Origin: JALOLV01 sp046295175
Lineage (GTDB): Bacteria; Bacteroidota; Bacteroidia; Cytophagales; Spirosomataceae
Reading direction: 5' to 3'
Length of the DNA stretch: 64,000 bases
NCBI GenBank assembly: GCA_046295175.1
Contig: JBKBNY010000003.1
Location: forward strand, 310,001 to 374,000
Shown here: in pieces, positions 58,738 through 64,000 of the stretch
Layout of the letters: each line of letters opens with the position of its first letter
How positions within the stretch are numbered: position 1 is the first letter of the stretch
The notes under the pieces: model-generated
Told to the model about the DNA's origin: nothing
The model's input: only the letters and a program-made list of their open reading frames with translations
The model's database searches: none
Translations under genes and position numbers: made by a program

Positions 58738-60021
58738 ATGTCATTCAAATTTGAAACCCTCCAATTGCATGCTGGTCAAGAGATAGACCCAACAACCCAA
58801 TCTCGTGCTGTACCAATTTATCAGACTACAGCGTATCAATTTAAAAGTTCAGAACACGGTGCTAATCTTTTTGCTCTCAAAGAGTTTGGGAATATTTATA
58901 CCCGCATCATGAACCCTACTAATGATGTTTTCGAGAAACGTGTAGCGGCTCTCGAAGGCGGCGTGGCTGCTTTGGCAGTTGCTTCGGGTCATGCGGCACA
59001 GTTTATTGCTATCAACAACTGTACATCGGTGGGCGATAACTTCGTAACAACTTCTTACTTGTACGGTGGTTCTTATAATCAGTTTAAGAATTCATTTAAA
59101 GGAATCGGCGTTGAGGCTCGTTTTGCCGATGGCGATAAAGTAGAAAGTTTTGAGAAATTGATTGACGAAAAAACAAAATTGATTTATCTCGAAACTATCG
59201 GAAACCCGGGATTGAATGTGCCAGATTTTGAAGCATTTGCGGCATTGGCAAAAAAATATGACCTTCCGCTTTTTGTAGATAATACTTTTGGAGCGGGCGG
59301 AGCAATCTGTCAGCCAATCAAGCACGGTGCAAATATCGTTATTGAATCTGCCACAAAATGGATTGGTGGACACGGAACCAGCATGGGTGGTGTGATTGTA
59401 GATGCCGGAACTTTCAATTGGGGCAATGGCAAATACCCACAATTTACATCGCCTTCTCCGAGTTATCATGGGTTGGTGTTGAATGACGTTTTTGGTATTG
59501 GTGGACCATTCGGAAACATCCAGTTTATCATTCGTTGCCGTGTTGAGGGCTTGCGTGATTGGGGTCCTTCACAATCTCCATTTAACTCATTCTTGTTGAT
59601 TCAAGGACTCGAAACGCTCACTTTGCGAGTAGAACGCACTTGCGAGAACGCCCTCGCTCTGGCTCAGTGGTTACAGGCACATCCAGAGGTTGAATCTGTC
59701 AATTACCCTGGTTTGGAGAGCCATTCTTCGCATGAATTAGCCAAAAAATACCTCGAAAGGGGCTTTGGCGGTGTGCTTTCGTTTAAACTCAAAGGTGGTC
59801 GTGAACGTGCCGAAAAGTTTGTGAATAGCCTAAAATTGATTTCACATTTGGCAAATGTCGGCGATTCTAAAACGCTTATTATTCACCCTGCTTCAACAAC
59901 TCACTCACAGTTATCTGAAAATGAGCAAAAATCGGCAGGAGTTGACCCAAATCTGTTGCGTATCTCACTTGGTATTGAGCATATTGATGATATCAAAGCC
60001 GATATTACTCAGGCATTATAA
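58738..60021 (+). CDS. metY: O-acetylhomoserine sulfhydrylase
   Basis: PLP enzyme that makes homocysteine from O-acetylhomoserine and sulfide (direct sulfurylation). 427 residues, typical of the MetY group of the Cys/Met metabolism family. The PLP lysine is Lys207 in ESATKWIGGHG; FVDNTFGAGG supplies the Asp that contacts the ring. YTRIMNPTNDVFEKRVAALEGG is the family start. HPASTTHSQLSENEQKSAGV near the end is typical of O-acetylhomoserine or homocysteine-forming members. It follows a SAM riboswitch and precedes metX, its substrate supplier, by 54 bases. Confidence 0.95.
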   Translation: MSFKFETLQLHAGQEIDPTTQSRAVPIYQTTAYQFKSSEHGANLFALKEFGNIYTRIMNPTNDVFEKRVAALEGGVAALAVASGHAAQFIAINNCTSVGDNFVTTSYLYGGSYNQFKNSFKGIGVEARFADGDKVESFEKLIDEKTKLIYLETIGNPGLNVPDFEAFAALAKKYDLPLFVDNTFGAGGAICQPIKHGANIVIESATKWIGGHGTSMGGVIVDAGTFNWGNGKYPQFTSPSPSYHGLVLNDVFGIGGPFGNIQFIIRCRVEGLRDWGPSQSPFNSFLLIQGLETLTLRVERTCENALALAQWLQAHPEVESVNYPGLESHSSHELAKKYLERGFGGVLSFKLKGGRERAEKFVNSLKLISHLANVGDSKTLIIHPASTTHSQLSENEQKSAGVDPNLLRISLGIEHIDDIKADITQAL

Positions 60022-60027
60022 TCGTTT

Positions 60028-60048
60028 GAACGGGTTCTAAACCCGTTC
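60028..60048 (+). repeat. GAACGGGTT hairpin between metY and metX
   Basis: A perfect 9-bp stem with a 3-nt loop seven bases after the metY stop. A T-containing tail (AGTTTTTTG) lies ten bases further on. It may reduce read-through into metX or protect the upstream message. Confidence 0.6.
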
Positions 60049-60075
60049 TACCTATAGTTTTTTGACGAATTAGAG

Positions 60076-61107
60076 ATGATGGAAAACATTAAAAAATACA
60101 AACACGAAGAACCTTTTAAACTCGAATCGGGTGAGTGGCTACCCGAATTTGAGCTGGCTTATACAACTTTGGGAGAACTCAACGCCGACCGCAGCAATGT
60201 CGTCTGGGTTTGTCATGCTTTCACTGGCAATGCTAATCCGGCTGATTGGTGGAATGGGCTGATTGGTGAAAGAAGATTGTATAATCCGCAGGAGCATTTT
60301 ATTGTTTGTGCTAATATTTTGGGTTCGCATTATGGTTCGACTAATCCGTTGAGTATCAATCCAATAACTGGCGAGCCGTATTACCACGATTTTCCGTTTC
60401 TGACGATTCGCGATGTCGTAAAAGCATTGGATATTCTTCGTCAAGAACTCGGAATTTATAAAATAAATACACTTTTGGGTGGTTCTTTGGGCGGTCAACA
60501 AGCAGTAGAATGGGCAATCATGCAACCCGAAGTTACCGAAAATTTGATTTTGTTTTCGACCAATGCCATTCATTCGCCGTGGGGAATTGCTTTCAATGAA
60601 TCGCAACGAATGGCGATTGCCGCTGACCCAACTTGGCAACAGCGAAATCCAAAAGCTGGAATGGAAGGGATGAAAGTGGCTCGTTCGATTGCGTTGCTTT
60701 CGTATCGAAATTACGATACTTATAACCGCACTCAAAGCCGCGATGAAGGTCAAAAAGACTTTTTTAGGGCAAATACTTATCAGAATTACCAAGGCGAAAA
60801 ACTCCAAAAGCGTTTCAATGCCTTCTCGTATTGGACACTCTCAAAAATGTTCGATTCGCACGATGTTGGGCGTGGACGAGGGAGTGTAAAAGAGGCATTA
60901 GGATTGGTAAAAGCAAATACTTTGGTGATTGGAATTAGCTCAGATTTCCTTTTTCCGCCGGTTGAGCAAGAGTTTATGGCAAACAATATTCCGAATGCAA
61001 CTTATCAATACATCGAATCGCTTTACGGTCACGATGGATTTTTGATAGAATTTGAAGCAATGACCAATACAATAAAAAAATGGCTCAAAGAAAAAGTATA
61101 TGCATAA
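60076..61107 (+). CDS. metX: Homoserine O-acetyltransferase
   Basis: Acetylates homoserine to give the substrate of MetY. 343 residues with the alpha/beta-hydrolase fold. VVWVCHAFTGNANPADWW is near the start, NILGSHYGSTNPLSINP follows, and the nucleophile is Ser137 in LLGGSLGGQQAVEW. The triad is completed by the Asp of SSDFLFPP and the His of SLYGHDGFLIE. MetX is often acetyl- rather than succinyl-specific when paired with MetY, as here. Start ambiguity is one codon (MM). The stop codon overlaps a copy of the 18-bp dispersed motif. Confidence 0.95.
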   Translation: MMENIKKYKHEEPFKLESGEWLPEFELAYTTLGELNADRSNVVWVCHAFTGNANPADWWNGLIGERRLYNPQEHFIVCANILGSHYGSTNPLSINPITGEPYYHDFPFLTIRDVVKALDILRQELGIYKINTLLGGSLGGQQAVEWAIMQPEVTENLILFSTNAIHSPWGIAFNESQRMAIAADPTWQQRNPKAGMEGMKVARSIALLSYRNYDTYNRTQSRDEGQKDFFRANTYQNYQGEKLQKRFNAFSYWTLSKMFDSHDVGRGRGSVKEALGLVKANTLVIGISSDFLFPPVEQEFMANNIPNATYQYIESLYGHDGFLIEFEAMTNTIKKWLKEKVYA

Positions 61108-61121
61108 TTAGTTGATTATCA
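61104..61121 (+). repeat. 18-bp dispersed motif, copy 3
   Basis: ATAATTAGTTGATTATCA, one change from copy 1, beginning inside the metX stop region and lying upstream of the ATP-grasp gene. Confidence 0.5.
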
Positions 61122-61191
61122 GCCTAATATGATATTGCTCATATTATCACAGCTTAGAATAATCTTACTTTGATTATTTCTAAGCAATAAT

Positions 61192-62706
61192 ATGGTAGAT
61201 ACTCAATCTATACAGTACTCCGATTTATATCAGTCGCTCCAGCAGCGTTTGGTCGAACAGTTTGGTAGCGTTTTCCATGACCCCATGGCTCCCAAAACGG
61301 TTGTGGTTGTGCCGAGCCTTACCCTCGATGAAGAGATTTTAAGCCGTACAGGAGGCGACCATGTATTCTACGAAGAACGACTATTGTGCCTTCTGATGCT
61401 ACTGCGAATGCCCCGAACTCATGTCATTTATCTAAGTAGCCTACCGATTTCACCCATTATTGTTGATTATTATCTTCATTTACTTCCTGGAGTTACCTAC
61501 TGGCACGCCCAAAAAAGGCTTACAATGCTGAGTTGTTACGATAATTCGGTAAAATCATTGACCGAAAAAATACTTCTTCGGCCTCGACTCATACAAAGCA
61601 TTAAAGAGCATATTCCACCAAATCACGCTGCTCATTTGGCAGTTTACAATGTTACAAAGCATGAGCAAGAACTTGCTCTAAGGCTCGAATTACCAATTTA
61701 TGGGTGTAATCCTGACTTGTATTATTTGGGTACAAAGAGCGGGAGTCGTAAAATTTTTAAACAAGTCAATATCCCATTACCCGATGGTTTTGAAGATTTG
61801 AAATCTAAACAAGATGTAATTGAGGCATTATGTTTATTAAAAACTAAATATCCAGCAATCAGGAAAGCAGTCGTGAAACTGAATGATGGATTTTCGGGTG
61901 ATGGTAATGCGGTTTTTCGTTTTGATGGATTGGCGGTTGATGATGTCCTAAAAAGTAAAATTGAAATAGAATTTGAATCAAGATTGAAGATTGTTTCGCC
62001 CGATATTTCTTATGAACTATACTTGCAGAAAATCGTAGAAATGCAGGCAATTGTCGAGTTATTTATCGAAGGTGAAATCAAAACATCGCCTTCGGTTCAG
62101 TGTAGAATAACTCCAACGAGTGATGTCGAAGTTATCTCGACTCACGACCAAGTTTTAGGAGGAGAATCTAATCAAGTTTATATAGGTGCGAGTTTCCCAG
62201 CCGATAGAGAATACGCAGTTGAGATTGCCAAAATGGCAAAGAAAGTAGCCGAACAGTTAAAAATAGAAGGGGTTTTGGGCCGTTTTGGAATTGATTTTCT
62301 ATCTGTTAAAGAAGATAACATTTGGAAGCATTACGCCATCGAAATTAACCTTCGGAAAGGTGGTACAACGCATCCGTTTTTGATGCTTCAATATTTGACA
62401 GATGGATATTATGATTACCAAAATGGAATTTATACAATGCCAAATGGCCAAAATCGCTACTATTTTACATCCGACAATCTGAAATCTGAGCGATACAAGG
62501 GTATCACTCCGCCTGATTTGATTGATATTGCCATTTGTAACGGCCTACACTACGATGCCGCAACCCAAGAGGGTGTTATGTTTCACATGATTGGGGCTTT
62601 ATCAGAATTTGGAAAAATTGGGGTAGTTTGTATCGGAAAATCGCCGCAAAAAGCGATTAACTTTTATAACAAAACGGTTGAGGTTTTCGATAAAAATAGT
62701 TATTGA
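61192..62706 (+). CDS. ATP-grasp ligase, PGM1-like
   Basis: A 504-residue protein of the ATP-grasp superfamily. The central ATP-grasp part (about 185-400) has IRKAVVKLNDGFSGDGNAVF (lysine and glycine loop), VELFIEGEIKTSPSVQ, VLGRFGIDFLSV and the metal site YAIEINLRKGGTTHPFLML (Glu and Asn). The C-terminal 80 residues fit the domain that follows ATP-grasp in PGM1, the peptide ligase of pheganomycin synthesis. The N-terminal domain (VVVVPSLTLDEEILSR, ERLLCLLMLLRMPRTHVIYL) is shared by these proteins. Joining an amino acid or peptide to a carboxylate is the likely chemistry; substrates are unknown. No tailoring or transport genes are beside it. Confidence 0.8.
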   Translation: MVDTQSIQYSDLYQSLQQRLVEQFGSVFHDPMAPKTVVVVPSLTLDEEILSRTGGDHVFYEERLLCLLMLLRMPRTHVIYLSSLPISPIIVDYYLHLLPGVTYWHAQKRLTMLSCYDNSVKSLTEKILLRPRLIQSIKEHIPPNHAAHLAVYNVTKHEQELALRLELPIYGCNPDLYYLGTKSGSRKIFKQVNIPLPDGFEDLKSKQDVIEALCLLKTKYPAIRKAVVKLNDGFSGDGNAVFRFDGLAVDDVLKSKIEIEFESRLKIVSPDISYELYLQKIVEMQAIVELFIEGEIKTSPSVQCRITPTSDVEVISTHDQVLGGESNQVYIGASFPADREYAVEIAKMAKKVAEQLKIEGVLGRFGIDFLSVKEDNIWKHYAIEINLRKGGTTHPFLMLQYLTDGYYDYQNGIYTMPNGQNRYYFTSDNLKSERYKGITPPDLIDIAICNGLHYDAATQEGVMFHMIGALSEFGKIGVVCIGKSPQKAINFYNKTVEVFDKNSY

Positions 62707-64000
62707 TGAACTACTTTTTTACTCAACTTTTTACCATCAATATTGAGATGCAATACGTTTATAGAATTTGATTTTAGGATTTTTTCAGCATTCAAATCAA
62801 TTTGATTCAAGCCTAAGTCCACTTCTTTTTCGATTGTATTTATAGTTCTGCCCAATTCGTCGTTTATCAAAAATTTCACTTTTTGTGCTTTAGAACTATA
62901 AAACTCAACCGTAAATCGTTCAGAGACGGGATTCGGGTAGATTTTTAAACCAGTATTTTCAATATCATCTTCGTCGCTCGTAATTAGTCCAACCAAACTT
63001 GGGTCGAGCCATTGGCGGTCTATCCAATTCAGTCGAGCTTCAACCCACGGCATGATTTCGGCTACTTCGCCCTCCCAAGTGGCTGGAAACGTCTTGTTTG
63101 GCCAATCGTATCTTCCTAAAATCTGCCATTTCTGAAAATTTCGGACTTGTGCTTCTTGAAGTTGCGTTTTCATCGAATCTACGTGTGCTTTAATCCTTTC
63201 TAAACGCAAAGCACCCTTGAGTCTCTGAAAAGTATATTCAGTTTTTAATTCATCGTAAAACGCTTTGTCTTGCACTAATCGATTCCAAAAAAACGGAATC
63301 TGCCAGTTATCGGAGCTACAAATTGTATTAAAATTGTTGAAAACAAAATTAAATGTTGTCCAAGCCTCACAGTAGTCGGGCATTCCGAACGAAAAATCAT
63401 AGTCCCAAGGTGGTCCACAATTCAGCCGTCCGTCTTTGCTATTTTTATCCTTGTAGAAAAAAGAACTGATTCTATAACCATCAATATTCTTAGTAACTTC
63501 ATTCAAAACCATCATTTTTACGAATGAACTCGTATTGATAAATTTGCGATAACCCAATCTTGGGTCGGCAAAATTAGGTGCTTGGATGGCGTTTTCGACA
63601 CTGTCAATGTAGGCTTTTATATAGGCTTTTTGAAAGTTATTTATGCTTTTGGGTGCTTCATAAAAATAAGTGGTCTTTTTGTTTGGGTTGAGAGTACTAT
63701 TAGAATATTGAGAGGACCAACTTCCTAAATTTGAACCCGTTGGTTTATCAATTTTAATGATATAGCCACCTGTCAACTCATCGCCTTTGATGTCTTCTTC
63801 TCTTAGATTAGATATATTTACCCGATTTACATCCCTTTTGATACGTTCCATTACTACATAAATGCCTTGGTATTCGCCATTCAAAACCAATTCTACATAT
63901 TGTGTGCGGCTCGCGTACGGAAAAATCTCACGAGCCAATTTAAAAGCCAAGACAGCGTGCATCAAACTCCGCTCATTGTACGAAGCAAAAAGTGTAAAAT
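62700..64000 (-). CDS. CotH-kinase-family protein with T9SS sorting domain (5' end outside window)
   Basis: Surface or secreted protein; the frame runs open to the end of the window (FTLFASYNERSLMHAVLAFK is the first visible part), so the N-terminus is missing. CotH features are YVELVLNGEYQGIYVVMERI, GGYIIKIDKP and the active-site CGPPWDYDFSFG, matching protein kinases that phosphorylate spore-coat or extracellular proteins. The last 85 residues (LKIYPNPVSERFTVEF, LGRTINTIEKEVDLGLNQID, and the final KKLSKKVVHQ) form a type A T9SS sorting domain. It converges with the ATP-grasp gene, overlapping by seven bases. Confidence 0.88.
   Translation of the reverse strand, partial: FTLFASYNERSLMHAVLAFKLAREIFPYASRTQYVELVLNGEYQGIYVVMERIKRDVNRVNISNLREEDIKGDELTGGYIIKIDKPTGSNLGSWSSQYSNSTLNPNKKTTYFYEAPKSINNFQKAYIKAYIDSVENAIQAPNFADPRLGYRKFINTSSFVKMMVLNEVTKNIDGYRISSFFYKDKNSKDGRLNCGPPWDYDFSFGMPDYCEAWTTFNFVFNNFNTICSSDNWQIPFFWNRLVQDKAFYDELKTEYTFQRLKGALRLERIKAHVDSMKTQLQEAQVRNFQKWQILGRYDWPNKTFPATWEGEVAEIMPWVEARLNWIDRQWLDPSLVGLITSDEDDIENTGLKIYPNPVSERFTVEFYSSKAQKVKFLINDELGRTINTIEKEVDLGLNQIDLNAEKILKSNSINVLHLNIDGKKLSKKVVHQ

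Noticed and set aside
60139..60807. 222-codon ORF on the minus strand
   Set aside because: Antisense shadow of metX, which has all catalytic motifs.

Overview
The window looks like ordinary chromosome from a member of the Bacteroidota, most likely a Cytophagales bacterium of the Emticicia/Arcicella type. This placement is my inference. It rests on low GC content, TAnnTTTG-like -7 boxes instead of Shine-Dalgarno signals, a TonB receptor with an N-terminal CarboxypepD_reg-like domain, DUF4249 and DUF4290 proteins, type IX secretion (T9SS) tails, LytTR regulators and CotH/GIN-type surface proteins. I found no rRNA, tRNA, CRISPR array, transposase or prophage. Intergenic spaces are full of short hairpin-forming repeats in several families.

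Layout. 1-9.7 kb: peptide deformylase end, small surface proteins, a DUF4249 lipoprotein and a TonB receptor separated by a kinase-like/phosphatase-like pair, and a GMC oxidoreductase. 9.7-20.7 kb: secreted proteins, then cell-wall and polyamine genes: murA (with the Asp active-site variant), DUF4290, a GHL10 lipoprotein, DinB-like, arginine decarboxylase and mpl. 20.8-32.9 kb: a LytS/LytT-type two-component system with a propeller sensor, a stand-alone LytTR protein and two very large secreted proteins (M43-type metalloprotease; NHL-repeat protein). 33-35.5 kb: pgi and a GH25 lysozyme.

35.8-45 kb is the most unusual part. A stand-alone LytTR regulator sits next to a 20-bp-phased direct repeat and five small exported or membrane proteins. 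Diverging from it is a series encoding an ECF sigma factor, a membrane TPR protein placed like an anti-sigma factor, an exported subtilase and an exported, membrane-anchored TPR-CHAT protease. The parts suggest a proteolysis-controlled envelope signalling circuit, distantly reminiscent of the protease/sigma logic of CRISPR type III-E (Craspase) but with no CRISPR parts. GC content jumps inside the CHAT gene, from about 25 to about 43 percent in sampled stretches, so the sensor half and the subtilase may be an exchangeable cassette.

45-64 kb is mainly housekeeping: grpE-dnaJ, mog, a helix-hairpin-helix membrane protein, glycyl-tRNA synthetase, thrA and thrB with a mazEF toxin-antitoxin pair between them, an SDR and a U32 RNA-hydroxylation-type protein. 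A SAM-I riboswitch then precedes metY-metX, with a 19-codon ORF between riboswitch and metY. The window ends with a PGM1-like ATP-grasp ligase and a CotH-family protein with a T9SS tail that runs off the end.
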